64,000 nucleotides of DNA from Hydractinia symbiolongicarpus (taxonomy: Eukaryota > Cnidaria > Hydrozoa > Anthoathecata > Hydractiniidae), in contig NC_079877.1 in the NCBI RefSeq assembly GCF_029227915.1, positions 29,785,851 through 29,849,850 of the forward strand, written 5' to 3'. Under the pieces are notes generated by a model. The model was given only the letters and a program-made list of their open reading frames with translations. It had not been told where the DNA came from and did not search any database. Within the stretch, counting starts at the first letter, position 1. The number at the start of each line of letters is the position of its first letter. Shown here piece after piece: positions 21,641 through 34,272 of this stretch. Position numbers and translations under genes: made by a program.

Positions 21641-22025
21641 ACTAATCATACATGTCTGAAAAGTACGTCGGATAAAAGTTTTTATTTCCGCTTAACTATT
21701 TCGCCTTGAAAAATGCGCGAACGTTTAAAAACGATGTATCACAAGTTTCGCTTGCATGCAGGACGGGACCGCTAAAACTGCTTGACTGTGCATGTAATTC
21801 CGCCCACAATCAGGCAAAATTCTCTAAATTGATAAAAAGTCACGGGACGAATACACTTGCAATGGAATGTGCAGAGCTGGTTGGGTATCAACGTATTAAT
21901 TTGCGTCACTTACTTATTTGAATTTTTCATACATTTCTGTCATTTTTACATGTCATCTAGTGCTTAAATACGCGTAAATACTATTTTCTCTGCACGCTCG
22001 TCGACATTATGTATTTGAAAAACCG

Positions 22026-22107
22026 GGCAGGATGGACGAGCGGTCTAAGGCGCTGGTTTAAGGCACCAGTCACTTCGGTGGCGCGAGTTCGAATCTCGCT
22101 CCTGTCA
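22026..22107 (+). tRNA. tRNA-Leu-AAG: tRNA-Leu (AAG), A11 variant
   Basis: TGGACGAG in place of TGGCCGAG: A11 opposite G24 in the D stem, inside the A box. Confidence 0.8.
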
Positions 22108-22617
22108 TCTTATATCGCATGACCAGAAATGTCCTCGGACAGAGGATATTGATTACGCTTAAAAAACTTCGTCCCCAGAAAGACGCAAATTTAAACAAAG
22201 TATAATCAACAAGTCTTTGTCGCATTGGGAAAAGTGTCACTTGTACCACTTGATTTTGCGGAAAATTTCGTTTATTTTTCGAAACAAAGATCTAAAGCGT
22301 TTAAACGACAGGAGATTTGGATTTACAGCTTGTTAAGAGCGATAGTCCGAATGAAACGTTCTTACAGTCATGTTCAACATTTTTCTTGATAATTGCTTAA
22401 TTTTTAACATTTAACCCACAAGACTATAATTTTCGGCGTTTCATTATTGTACCCACGCAATGTGAACTTGTCAAAGTTTACTTGTCAACGGACAGACTTA
22501 GGACTTCGGATCTTAGGTTAATTGGTTAGAGCAAAAACCTTCCTGCTAATGTCAGCATAAGCCATTTTTGGTTTAATTGAACTTTTTTTGGACGGGGATT
22601 TTATATCTTAAAAAAAA

Positions 22618-22699
22618 GGCAGGATGGCCGAGCGGTCTAAGGCTCTGGTTCTAGGCATCAGGCACTTCGGTTGCGCGAGCTCGAATCTCGCTCCTGTCA
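22618..22699 (+). pseudogene. tRNA-Leu (UAG) relic, U33 to C
   Basis: Anticodon loop TCTAGGC has C33. T54 is C (GAGCTCGAATC), T26 replaces G26, and G30 faces T40. U33 and T54 are both near-invariant. Confidence 0.65.
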
Positions 22700-23085
22700 G
22701 CTAATCATACATGTCTGAAAAAGTACGTCAGACAAACGTTTTTATTTCCGCTTAACTATTTTGCCTGGAAAAATGCACGAACGTTTAAAAAGGATTTATC
22801 ACAAGTTTCGCTTGCATGCAGGACAGGATCGCTAAAACTTCTTGACTGTGCAGGTAATTCCGCCCACAATCAGGCAAAACTCTCTAAATTGATGAAAAGT
22901 CACGGGACGAATACACTTGCAATGGAATGTGCGGAGCTGGTTCTGTATCAACGTATTAATTTGCGTCACTTACTTATTTGAATATTTCATACATTTCGGT
23001 CATTTTTACATGTCATCTAGTGCTTAAATACGCGTAAATACTATTTTCTCTGCACGCTCGTCCACATTATGTATTTGAAAAACCG

Positions 23086-23167
23086 GGCAGGATGGCCGAG
23101 CGGTCTAAGGCGCTGGTTTAAGGCACCAGTCACTTCGGTGGCGCGAGTTCGAATCTCGCTCCTGTCA
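23086..23167 (+). tRNA. tRNA-Leu-AAG: tRNA-Leu (AAG), consensus
   Basis: Identical to the reference AAG copy. Confidence 0.96.
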
Positions 23168-23677
23168 TCTTATATCGCATGTCCGGAAATGTCCTCGGAC
23201 AGAGGATATTGATTGCGCTTAAAAACTTCGTCCCCAGAAAGACGCAAATTTTAAAAAAGTATAATTAACAAGTCTTCGTCGCATTGGGGAAAAATGGCAC
23301 TTGTACCACTTCATTTTGCGGAACATTTCGTTTATTTTTCGAAACAGAGATCTAAAGCGTTTAAACGACAGGAGATTTGGATTTACGGCTTGTTAAGAGC
23401 GATAGTCCGAATGAAACCGTCTTACAGTCATGTTCAACATTTTTCTTGATAATTGCATAATTTTTAACATTTAACCCACAAGAGTATAATTTTCGGCGTT
23501 TCATTATTGTACCCACGCAGTGTGAACTTGTCAAAGTTTACTTGTCAAGGGACAGACTTAGGACTTCGGATCTTAGGTTAATTGGTTAGAGCAAAAACCT
23601 TCCTGCTAATGTCAGCATAAGCCATTTTTGGTTTAATTGAACTTTTTTGGGGCAGGGATTTTATATATTAAAAATAA

Positions 23678-23759
23678 GGCAGGATGGCCGAGCGGTCTAA
23701 GGCTCTGGTTTTAGGCACCAGGCACTTCGGTTGCGCGAGCTCGAATCTCGCTCCTGTCA
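23678..23759 (+). tRNA. tRNA-Leu-UAG: tRNA-Leu (UAG), C54 variant
   Basis: Shares C54, T26 and variable arm GGCACTTCGG with the previous UAG copy, but has normal U33. Confidence 0.77.
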
Positions 23760-24145
23760 ACTAATCATACATGTCTGAATAGGTACGTCGGACAAACGTT
23801 TTTATTTCCGCTTAACTATTTTGCCTGGAAAAATGCACGAACGTTTAAAAAGGATGTATCACAAGTTTCGCTTGCATGCAGGACGGGATCGCTAAAACTT
23901 CTTGACTGTGCAAGTAATTCCGCCCACAATCAGGCAAAACTCTCTAAATTGATGAAAAGCCACGGGACAAATACACTTGCAATGGAATGTGCAGAGCTGG
24001 TTGGGTATCAACGTATTATTTTGCGTCACTTACTTATTTGAATTTTTCATACATTTCTGTCATTTTTACATGTCATCTAGTGCTTAAATACGCGTAAATA
24101 CTATTTTCTCTGCACGCTCGTCCACATTATGTATTTGAAAAACCG

Positions 24146-24227
24146 GGCAGGATGGCCGAGCGGTCTAAGGCGCTGGTTTAAGGCACCAGTCACCTCGGTG
24201 GCGCGAGTTCGAATTTCGCTCCTGTCA
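24146..24227 (+). tRNA. tRNA-Leu-AAG: tRNA-Leu (AAG), T61 variant
   Basis: B box GTTCGAATT: C61 is T, so the normally fixed G53:C61 pair is G:U. Variable arm CACCTCGG. Confidence 0.8.
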
Positions 24228-24737
24228 TCTTATATCGCATGTCCGGAAATGTCCTCGGACAGAAGATATTGATTGCGCTTAAAAACTTCGTCCCCAGAAA
24301 GACACAAATTTTAAAAAAGTATAATTAACAAGTCTTCGTCGCATTGGGGAAAAATGGCACTTGTACAACTTCATTTTGCGGAACATTTCGTTTATTTTTC
24401 GAAACAGAGATCTAAAGCGTTTAAACGACAGGATATTTGGATTTACGGCTTGTTAAGAGCGATAGTCCGAATGAAACCGTCTTACAGTCATGTTCAACAT
24501 TTTTCTTGATAATTGCATAATTTTTAACATTTAACCCACAAGAGTATAATTTTCGGCGTTTCATTATTGTACCCACGCAATGTGAACTTGTCAAAGTTTA
24601 CTTGTCAAGGGACAGACTTAGGACTTCGGATCTTAGGTTAATTGGTTAGAGCAAAAACCTTCCTGCTAATGTCAGAATAAGCCATTTTTGGTTTACTTGA
24701 ACTTTTTTGGGGCGGGGATTTTATATCTTAAAAAGAA

Positions 24738-24819
24738 AGCAGGATGGCCGAGCGGTCTAAGGCGCTGGTTTTAGGCACCAGTCACTTCGGTTGCGCGAGT
24801 TCGAATCTCGCTCCTGTCA
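24738..24819 (+). tRNA. tRNA-Leu-UAG: tRNA-Leu (UAG), A1:C72 variant
   Basis: Starts AGCAGGA with normal TCCTGTC; variable arm GTTGC. Confidence 0.85.
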
Positions 24820-25205
24820 ACTAATCATACATGTCTGAAAAGGTACGTCGGACAAACGTTTTTATTTCCGCTTAACTATTTTGCCTGGAAAAATGCCCGA
24901 ACGTTTAAAAAGGATGTGTCACAAGTTTCGCTGGCATGCAGGACGGGATCGCTAAAACTGCTTGGCTGTGCAGGTAATTCCGCCCACAATCAGGCAAAAC
25001 TCTCTAAATTGATGAAAAGCCACGGGACAAATACACTTGCAATGGAATGTGCAGAGCTGGTTGGGTATCAACGTATTATTTTGCGTCACTTACTTATTTG
25101 AATTTTTCATACATTTCTGTCATTTTTACATGTCATCTAGTGCTTAAATACGCGTAAATACTATTTTCTCTGCACGCTCGTCGACATTATGTATTTGAAA
25201 AACCG

Positions 25206-25287
25206 GGCAGGATGGCCGAGCGGTTTAAGGCACTGGTTTAAGGCACCAGTCACTTCGGTGACGCGAGTTTGAATCTCGCTCCTGTCA
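25206..25287 (+). tRNA. tRNA-Leu-AAG: tRNA-Leu (AAG), C56 to T
   Basis: D loop GGTTTAAGG, A26, variable arm GTGAC and C56 to T. Same haplotype at 27327 and 36393. Confidence 0.72.
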
Positions 25288-25798
25288 TCTTATGTCGAAT
25301 GACCGGAAATGTCCTCGGACAGAGAATATTGATTACGCTTAAAAACTACGTCCCCAGACAGACGCATATTTTAGAAAAAGTATAATTAACAAGTCTTTGT
25401 CGCATTGGGGGAAAATGTCACTTGTACCACTTGATTTTGCGGAGCATTTCGTTTATTTTTCGAAACAGAGATCTAAAGCGTTTAAACGACAGGAGATTTG
25501 GATTTACAGCTTGTTAAGAGCGATAGTCCGAATGAAACGGTCTTACAGTCATGTTCAACATTTTTCTTGATAATTGCTTAATTTTTAACATTTAACCCAC
25601 AAGAGTATAATTTTCGGCGTTTCATTATTGTACCCACGCAATGTGAACTTGTCAAAGCTTATTTGTCAAGGGACAGACTTAGGACTTCGGATCTTAGGTT
25701 AATTGGTTAGAGCAAAAACCTTCCTGCTAATTTTAGAATAAGCCATTTTTGGTTTAATTGAACTTTTTTGGGACGGGGATTTTATATTTTAAAAATAA

Positions 25799-25880
25799 GG
25801 CAGGATGGCCGAGCGGTCTAAGGCACTGGTTTTAGGCACCAGTCACTTCGGTGGCGCGAATTTGAATCTCACTCCTGTCA
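25799..25880 (+). pseudogene. tRNA-Leu (UAG) relic, T arm broken
   Basis: T arm reads GCGAA-TTTGAAT-CTCAC: A53 opposite C61, C56 to T, and C50:A64. The B box is lost (ATTTGAATC). Confidence 0.7.
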
Positions 25881-26265
25881 ACTAATCATACATGTCTGAA
25901 AAGTACGTCGGATAAAAGTTTTTATTTCCGCTTAACTATTTTGCCTGGAAAAATGCGCAAATGTTTAAAAACGATGTATCACAAGTTTCGCTTGCATGCA
26001 GGACGGGATCGCTAAAACTGCTTGACTGTGCAGGTAATTCCGCCCACAATCAGGCAAAACTCTCTAAATTGATGAAAAGTCACGGGACGAATACACTTGC
26101 AATGGAATGTGCGGAGCTGGTTGGGTATCAACGTATTAATTTGCATCACTTACTTATTTGAATATTTCATACATTTCGGTCATTTTTACATGTCATCTAG
26201 TGCTTAAATACGCGTAAATACTATATTCTCTGCACGCTCGTCGACATTATGTATTTGAAAAACCG

Positions 26266-26347
26266 GGCAGGATGGCCGAGCGGTCTAAGGCGCTGGTTTA
26301 AGGCACCAGTCACTTCGGTGGCGCGAGTTCGAATCTCGCTCCTGTCA
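26266..26347 (+). tRNA. tRNA-Leu-AAG: tRNA-Leu (AAG), consensus
   Basis: Identical to the reference AAG copy. Confidence 0.96.
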
Positions 26348-26858
26348 TCTTATATCGCATGTCCGGAAATGTCCTCGGACAGAGGATATTGATTGCGCTT
26401 AAAAACTTCGTCCCCAGAAAGACGCAAATTTAAAAAAAGTATAATTAACAAGTCTTCGTCGCATTGGGGAAAAATGGCACTTGTACCACTTCATTTTGCG
26501 GAACATTTCGTTTATTTTTTGAAACAGAGATCTAAAGCGTTTAAACGACAGGAGATTTGGATTTACGGCTTGTTAAGAGCGATAGTCCGAATGAAACCGT
26601 CTTACAGTCATGTTCAACATTTTTCTTGATAATTGCATAATTTTTAACATTTAACCCACAAGAGTATAATTTTCGGCGTTTCATTATTGTACCCACGCAA
26701 TGTGAACTTGTCAAAGTTTACTTGTCAAGGGACAGACTTACGACTTCGGATCTTAGGTTAATTGGTTAGAGCAAAAACCTTTCGTGCTAATGTCAGAATA
26801 AGCCATTTTTGGTTTACTTGAACTTTTTTGGGGCGGGGATTTTATATCTTAAAAAGAA

Positions 26859-26940
26859 AGCAGGATGGCCGAGCGGTCTAAGGCTCTGGTTTTACGCACA
26901 AGTCACTTCGGTTGCGCGAGTTCGAATCTCGCTCCTGTCA
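26859..26940 (+). tRNA. Leucine-type tRNA with UAC (valine) anticodon
   Basis: Loop TTTACGC gives anticodon UAC, which reads GUA (Val), in an otherwise leucine body with long variable arm and A73. Pair 29:41 is G:A, pair 1:72 is A:C, and base 26 is T. LeuRS in many organisms recognises A73 and the variable arm more than the anticodon, so if made it could misread Val codons as Leu; more likely it is a decaying copy. Confidence 0.7.
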
Positions 26941-27326
26941 ACTAATCATACATGTCTGAAAAGGTACGTCGGACAATCGTTTTTATTTCCGCTTAACTAT
27001 TTTGCCTGGAAAAATGCCCGAACGTTTAAAAAGGATGTGTCACAAGTTTCGCTGGCATGCAGGACGGGATCGCTAAAACTGCTTGACTGTGCAGGTAATT
27101 CCGCCCACAATCAGGCAAAACTCTCTAAATTGATGAAAAGCCACGGGACAAATACACTTGCAATGGAATGTGCAGAGCTGGTTGGGTATCAACGTATTAT
27201 TTTGCGTCACTTACTTATTTGAATTTTTCATACATTTCTGTCATTTTTACATGTCATCTAGTGCTTAAATACGCGTAAATACTATTTTCTCTGCACGCTC
27301 GTCGACATTATGTATTTGAAAAACCG

Positions 27327-27408
27327 GGCAGGATGGCCGAGCGGTTTAAGGCACTGGTTTAAGGCACCAGTCACTTCGGTGACGCGAGTTTGAATCTCGC
27401 TCCTGTCA
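27327..27408 (+). tRNA. tRNA-Leu-AAG: tRNA-Leu (AAG), C56 to T
   Basis: Same haplotype as 25206-25287. Confidence 0.72.
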
Positions 27409-27919
27409 TCTTATGTCGAATGACCGGAAATGTCCTCGGACAGAGAATACTGATTACGCTTAAAAACTTCGTCCCCAGACAGACGCATATTTTAGAAAAA
27501 GTATAATTAACAAGTCTTTGTCGCATTGGGGGAAAATGTCACTTGTACCACTTGATTTTGCGGAACATTTCGTTTATTTTTCGAAACAGAGATCTAAAGC
27601 GTTTAAACGACAGGAGATTTGGATTTACAGCTTGTTAAGAGCGATAGTCCGAATGAAACGGTCTTACAGTCATGTTCAACATTTTTCTTGATAATTGCTT
27701 AATTTTTAACATTTAACCCACAAGAGTATAATTTTCGGCGTTTCATTATTGTACCCACGCAATGTGAACTTGTCAAAGCTTATTTGTCAAGGGACAGACT
27801 TAGGACTTCGGATCTTAGGTTAATTGGTTAGAGCAAAAACCTTCCTGCTAATGTCAGAATAAGCCATTTTTGGTTTAATTGAACTTTTTTGGGACGGGGA
27901 TTTTATATCTTAAAAATAA

Positions 27920-28001
27920 GGCAGGATGGCCGAGCGGTCTAAGGCGCTGGTTTTAGGCACCAGTCACTTCGGTGGCGCGAATTCGAATCTCGCTCCTGTC
28001 A
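27920..28001 (+). tRNA. tRNA-Leu-UAG: tRNA-Leu (UAG), A53 variant
   Basis: T arm GCGAA-TTCGAAT-CTCGC: G53, normally fixed as G53:C61 and the first B-box base, is A. All else is consensus. The change is shared by three neighbours and by the second block copy. Confidence 0.82.
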
Positions 28002-28386
28002 ACTCATCATACATGTCTGAAAAGTACGTCGGATAAAAGTTTTTATTTCCGCTTAACTATTTTGCCTGGAAAAATGCACGAATGTTTAAAAACGATGTAT
28101 CACAAGTTTCGCTTGCATGCAGGACGGGATCGCTAAAACTGCTTGACTGTGCAGGTAATTCCGCCCACAATCAGGCAAAACTCTCTAAATTGATAAAAAG
28201 TCTCGGGACGAATACACTTGCAATGGAATGTGCGGAGCTGGTTGGGTATCAACGTATTAATTTGCGTCACTTACTTATTTGAATTTTTCATATATTTCGG
28301 TCATTTTTACATGTCATCTAGTGCTTAAATACGCGTAAATACTATTTTTTCTGCACGCTCGTCCACATTATGTATTTGAAAAACCG

Positions 28387-28468
28387 GGCAGGATGGCCGA
28401 GCGGTCTAAGGCGCTGGTTTAAGGCACCAGTCACTTCGGTGGCGCGAGTTCGAATCTCGCTCCTGTCA
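28387..28468 (+). tRNA. tRNA-Leu-AAG: tRNA-Leu (AAG), consensus
   Basis: Identical to the reference AAG copy. Confidence 0.96.
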
Positions 28469-28978
28469 TCTTATATCGCATGTCCGGAAATGTCCTCGGA
28501 CAGAGGATATTGATTGCGCTTAAAAACTTCGTCCCCAGAAAGACGCAAATTTTAAAAAAGTATAATTAACAAGTCTTCGTCGCATTGGGGAAAAATGGCA
28601 CTTGTACCACTTGATTTTGCGGAGCATTTCGTTTATTTTACGAAACAGAGATCTAAAGCGTTTAAACGACAGGAGATTTGGATTTACAGCTTGTTAAAAG
28701 CGATTGTCCGAATGAAACGGTCTTACAGTCATGTTCAACATTTTTCTTGATAATTGCTTAATTTTTAACATTTAACCCACAAGAGTATAATTTTCGGCGT
28801 TTCATTATTGTACCCACGCAATGTGAACTTGTCAAAGCTTATTTGTCAAGGGACAGACTTAGGACTTCGGATCTTAGGTTAATTGGTTAGAGCAAAAACC
28901 TTCCTGCTAATGTCAGAATAAGCCATTTTTGGTTTAATTGAACTTTTTTGGGACGGGGATTTTATATCTTAAAAATAA

Positions 28979-29060
28979 GGCAGGATGGCCGAGCGGTCTA
29001 AGGCGCTGGTTTTAGGCACCAGTCACTTCGGTGGCGCGAATTCGAATCTCGCTCCTGTCA
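28979..29060 (+). tRNA. tRNA-Leu-UAG: tRNA-Leu (UAG), A53 variant
   Basis: Same as 27920-28001. Confidence 0.82.
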
Positions 29061-29445
29061 ACTAATCATACATGTCTGAAAAGTACGTCGGATAAAAGTT
29101 TTTATTTCCGCTTAACTATTTTGCCTGGAAAAATGCGCGAATGTTTAAAAACGATGTATCACAAGTTTCGCTTGCATGCAGGACGGGATCGCTAAAACTG
29201 CTTGACTGTGCAGGTAATTCCGCCCACAATCAGGCAAAACTCTCTAAATTGATAAAAAGTCTCGGGACGAATACACTTGCAATGGAATGTGCGGAGCTGG
29301 TTGGGTATCAACGTATTAATTTGCGTCACTTACTTATTTGAATTTTTCATATATTTCGGTCATTTTTACATGTCATCTAGTGCTTAAATACGCGTAAATA
29401 CTATTTTTTCTGCACGCTCGTCCACATTATGTATTTGAAAAACCG

Positions 29446-29527
29446 GGCAGGATGGCCGAGCGGTCTAAGGCGCTGGTTTAAGGCACCAGTCACTTCGGTG
29501 GCGCGAGTTCGAATCTCGCTCCTGTCA
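29446..29527 (+). tRNA. tRNA-Leu-AAG: tRNA-Leu (AAG), consensus
   Basis: Identical to the reference AAG copy. Confidence 0.96.
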
Positions 29528-30037
29528 TCTTATATCGCATGTCCGGAAATGTCCTCGGACAAAGGATATTGATTGCGCTTAAAAACTTCGTCCCCAGAAA
29601 GACGCAAATTTAAAAAAAGTATAATTAACAAGTCTTCGTCGCATTGGGGAAAAATGGCACTTGTACCACTTGATTTTGCGGAGCATTTCGTTTATTTTAC
29701 GAAACAGAGATCTAAAGCGTTTAAACGACAGGAGATTTGGATTTACAGCTTGTTAAAAGCGATTGTCCGAATGAAACGGTCTTACAGTCATGTTCAACAT
29801 TTTTCTTGATAATTGCTTAATTTTTAACATTTAACCCACAAGAGTATAATTTTCGGCGTTTCATTATTGTACCCACGCAATGTGAACTTGTCAAAGCTTA
29901 TTTGTCAAGGAACAGACTTAGGACTTCGGATCTTAGGTTAATTGGTTAGAGCAAAAACCTTCCTGCTAATGTCAGAATAAGCCATTTTTGGTTTAATTGA
30001 ACTTTTTTGGGACGGGGATTTTATATCTTAAAAATAA

Positions 30038-30119
30038 GGCAGGATGGCCGAGCGGTCTAAGGCGCTGGTTTTAGGCACCAGTCACTTCGGTGGCGCGAAT
30101 TCGAATCTCGCTCCTGTCA
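30038..30119 (+). tRNA. tRNA-Leu-UAG: tRNA-Leu (UAG), A53 variant
   Basis: Same as 27920-28001. Confidence 0.82.
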
Positions 30120-30504
30120 ACTAATCATACATGTCTGAAAAGTACGTCGGATAAAAGTTTTTATTTCCGCTTAACTATTTTGCCTGGAAAAATGCGCGAA
30201 TGTTTAAAAACGATGTATCACAAGTTTCGCTTGCATGCAGGACGGGATCGCTAAAACTGCTTGACTGTGCAGGTAATTCCGCCCACAATCAGGCAAAACT
30301 CTCTAAATTGATAAAAAGTCTCGGGACGAATACACTTGCAATGGAATGTGCGGAGCTGGTTGGGTATCAACGTCTTAATTTGCGTCACTTACTTATTTGA
30401 ATTTTTCATATATTTCGGTCATTTTTACATGTCATATAGTGCTTAAATACGCGTAAATACTATTTTTTCTGCACGCTCGTCCACATTATGTATTTGAAAA
30501 ACCG

Positions 30505-30586
30505 GGCAGGATGGCCGAGCGGTCTAAGGCGCTGGTTTAAGGCACCAGTCACTTCGGTGGCGCGAGTTCGAATCTCGCTCCTGTCA
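30505..30586 (+). tRNA. tRNA-Leu-AAG: tRNA-Leu (AAG), consensus
   Basis: Identical to the reference AAG copy. Confidence 0.96.
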
Positions 30587-31096
30587 TCTTATATCGCATG
30601 TCCGGAAATGTCCTCGGACAGAGGATATTGATTGCGCTTAAAAACTTCGTCCCCAGAAAGACGCAAATTTAAAAAAAGTATGATTAACAAGTCTTCGTCG
30701 CATTGGGGAAAAATGGCACTTGTACCACTTGATTTTGCGGAGCATTTCGTTTATTTTACGAAACAGAGATCTAAAGCGTTTAAACGACAGGAGATTTGGA
30801 TTTACAGCTTGTTAAAAGCGATTGTCCGAATGAAACGGTCTTACAGTCATGTTCAACATTTTTCTTGATAATTGCTTAATTTTTAACATTTAACCCACAA
30901 GAGTATAATTTTCGGCGTTTCATTATTGTACCCACGCAATGTGAACTTGTCAAAGCTTATTTGTCAAGGGACAGACTTAGGACTTCGGATCTTAGGTTAA
31001 TTGGTTAGAGCAAAAACCTTCCTGCTAATGTCAGAATAAGCCATTTTTGGTTTAATTGAACTTTTTTGGGACGGGGATTTTATATCTTAAAAATAA

Positions 31097-31178
31097 GGCA
31101 GGATGGCCGAGCGGTCTAAGGCGCTGGTTTTAGGCACCAGTCACTTCGGTGGCGCGAATTCGAATCTCGCTCCTGTCA
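31097..31178 (+). tRNA. tRNA-Leu-UAG: tRNA-Leu (UAG), A53 variant
   Basis: Same as 27920-28001. Confidence 0.82.
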
Positions 31179-31563
31179 ACTAATCATACATGTCTGAAAA
31201 GTACGTCGGATAAAAGTTTTTATTTCCGCTTAACTATTTTGCCTGGAAAAATGCGCGAATGTTTAAAAACGATGTATCACAAGTTTCGCTTGCATGCAGG
31301 ACGGGATCGCTAAAACTGCTTGACTGTGCAGGTAATTCCGCCCACAATCAGGCAAAACTCTCTAAATTGATAAAAAGTCTCGGGACGAATACACTTGCAA
31401 TGGAATGTGCGGAGCTGGTTGGGTATCAACGTCTTAATTTGCGTCACTTACTTATTTGAATTTTTCATACATTTCGGTCATTTTTACATGTCATATAGTG
31501 CTTAAATACGCGTAAATACTATTTTTTCTGCACGCTCGTCCACATTATGTATTTGAAAAACCG

Positions 31564-31645
31564 GGCAGGATGGCCGAGCGGTCTAAGGCGCTGGTTTAAG
31601 GCACCAGTCACTTCGGTGGCGCGAGTTCGAATCTCGCTCCTGTCA
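31564..31645 (+). tRNA. tRNA-Leu-AAG: tRNA-Leu (AAG), consensus
   Basis: Identical to the reference AAG copy. Confidence 0.96.
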
Positions 31646-32154
31646 TCTTATATCGCATGTCCGGAAATATCCTCGGACAGAGGATATTGATTGCGCTTAA
31701 AAACTTCGTCCCCAGAAAGACGCAAATTTTAAAAAAGTATAATTAACAAGTCTTCGTCGCATTGGGGAAAAATGGCACTTGTACCACTTGATTTTGCGGA
31801 GCATTTCGTTTATTTTACGAAACAGAGATCTAAAGCGTTTAAACGACAGGAGATTTGGATTTACAGCTTGTTAAGAGCGATTGTCCGAATGAAACGGTCT
31901 TACAGTCATGTTCAACATTTTTCTTGATAATTGCATAATTTTTAACATTTTACTCACAAGAGTATAATTTTCGGCGTTTCATTATTGTACCCACGCAATG
32001 TGAACTTGTCAAAGTTTACTTGTCAAGGGACAGACTTAGGACTTCCGATCTTAGGTTAATTGGTTAGAGCAAAAACCTTCCTGCTAATGTCAGAATAAGC
32101 CATTTTTGGTTTACTTGAATTTTTTGGGACGGGGATTTTATATCTTAAAAAGAA

Positions 32155-32236
32155 GGCAGGATGGCCGAGCGGTATAAGGCGCTAGTTTTAGGCACCAGTC
32201 ACTTCAGTGGCGCGAGTTCGAATCTCGCTCCTGTCA
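32155..32236 (+). tRNA. tRNA-Leu-UAG: tRNA-Leu (UAG), A29:C41 variant
   Basis: Anticodon stem CTAGT/ACCAG has an A29:C41 mismatch. D loop GGTATAA; variable arm TTCAGTGG. Confidence 0.78.
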
Positions 32237-32621
32237 ACTAATCATACATGTCTGAAAAGTACGTTGGACAAACGTTTTTATTTCCGCTTAACTATTTTGC
32301 CTAGAAAAATGCGCGAACGTTTAAAAAGGATGTATCACAAGTTTCGCTTGCATGCAGGACGGGATCGCTAAAACTGCTTGACTGTGCAGGTATTTCCGCC
32401 CACAATCAGGCAAAACTCTCTAAAATGATGAAAAGTCACGGAACGAATACACTTGCAATGGAATGTGCAGAGCTGGTTGGGTATCAACGTATTATTTTGC
32501 GTCACTTACTTATTTGAATTTTTCATACATTTCTGTCATTTTTACATGTCATCTAGTGCTCAAATACGCGTAAATACTATTTTCTCTGCACGCTCGTCGA
32601 CATTATGTATTTGTAAAACCG

Positions 32622-32703
32622 GGCAGGATGGCCGAGCGGTCTAAGGCGCTGGTTTAAGGCACCAGTCACTTCGGTGGCGCGAGTTCGAATCTCGCTCCTG
32701 TCA
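32622..32703 (+). tRNA. tRNA-Leu-AAG: tRNA-Leu (AAG), consensus
   Basis: Identical to the reference AAG copy; upstream box reads TTTGTAAAACC. Confidence 0.95.
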
Positions 32704-33212
32704 TCTTATATCGCATGACCGGAAATGTCCTCGGACAGAGGATATTGATTACGCTTAAAAACTTCGTCCCCAGAAAGACGCAAATTTAAAAAAATATAAT
32801 CAACAAGTCTTTGGCGCATTGGGGAAAAGTGTCACTTGTACCACTTGATTTTGCGGAAAATTTCGTTTATTTTTCGAAACAGAGATCTAAAGCGTTTAAA
32901 CGACAGGAGATTTGGATTTACAGCTTGTTAAGAGCGATAGTCCGAATGAAACGTTCTTACAGTCATGTTCAACATATTTCTTGAGAATTGCTTAATTTTC
33001 AACATTTAACCCACAAGACTATAATTTTCGGCGTTTCATTATTGTACCCACGCAATGTGAACTTGTCATAGCTTACTTGTCAAGGCACAGACTTAGGACT
33101 TCGGATCTTAAGTTAATTGGTTAGAGCAAAAACCTTCCTGCTAATGTCAGAATAAGCCATTTTTGGTTTACTTGAACTTTTTTGGGACGGGGATTTTATA
33201 TCTTAAAAAGAA

Positions 33213-33294
33213 GGCAGGATGGCCGAGCGGTATAAGGCGCTAGTTTTAGGCACCAGTCACTTCGGTGGCGCGAGTTCGTATCTCGCTCCTGTCA
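33213..33294 (+). tRNA. tRNA-Leu-UAG: tRNA-Leu (UAG), A58 lost
   Basis: T loop TTCGTAT: invariant A58 (m1A58 site and B-box base) is T. Also A29:C41. Probably impaired. Confidence 0.65.
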
Positions 33295-33680
33295 ACTAAT
33301 CATACATGTCTGAAAAGTACGTTGGACAAACGTTTTTATTTCCGCTTAACTATTTTGCCTAGAAAAATGCGCGAACGTTTAAAAAGGATATATCACAAGT
33401 TTCGCTTGCATGCAGGACGGGATCGCTAAAACTGCTTGACTGTGCAGGTATTTCCGCCCACAATCAGGCAAAACTCTCTAAAATGATGAAAAGTCACGGA
33501 ACGAATACACTTGCAATGGAATGTGCAGAGCTGGTTGGGTATCAACGTATTATTTTGCGTCACTTACTTATTTGAATTTTTCATACATTTCTGTCATTTT
33601 TACATGTCAACTAGTGCTTAAATACGCGTAAATACTATTTTCTCTTCACGCTCGTCGACATTATGTATTTAAATAAACCG

Positions 33681-33762
33681 GGCAGGATGGCCGAGCGGTC
33701 TTAGGCGCTAGTTTAAGGCACCAGTCACTTCGGTGGCGCGAGTTCGAAACTCGCTCCTGTCA
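33681..33762 (+). tRNA. tRNA-Leu-AAG: tRNA-Leu (AAG), A29:C41 variant
   Basis: CTAGT/ACCAG mismatch, D loop GGTCTTAGG, A60 in the T loop. Confidence 0.75.
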
Positions 33763-34272
33763 TCTTATATCGCATGACCGGAAATGTCCTCGGACAGAGG
33801 ATATTGATTGCGCTTAAAAACTTCGTCCCCAGAAAGACGCAAATTTTAAAAAAGTATAATTAACAAGTCTTCGTCGCATTGGGGAAAAATGGCACTTGTA
33901 CCACTTGATTTTGCGGAGCATTTCGTTTATTTTACGAAACAGAGATCTAAAGCGTTTAAACGACAGGAGATTTGGATTTACAGCTTGTTAAGAGCGATTG
34001 TCCGAATGAAACGTTCTTACAGTCATGTTCAACATATTTCTTGATACTTGCATAATTTTTAACATTTAACCCACAAAAGTATAATTTTTGGCGTTTCATT
34101 ATTTTACCCACGCAATGTGAACTTGTCAAAGTTTACTTGTCAACGGACAGACTTAGGACTTCGGATCTTAGGTTAATTGGTTAGAGCAAAAACCTTCCTG
34201 CTAATGTCAGCATAAGCCATTTTTGGTTTACTTGAAATTTTTTGGGATGGGGACTTTATATCTTAAAAAGTA

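Noticed and set aside
26809-27222. A 137-codon open frame, the longest in the window
   Set aside because: It runs straight through the tRNA gene at 26859-26940 and is open only because two stops are missing in this unit.
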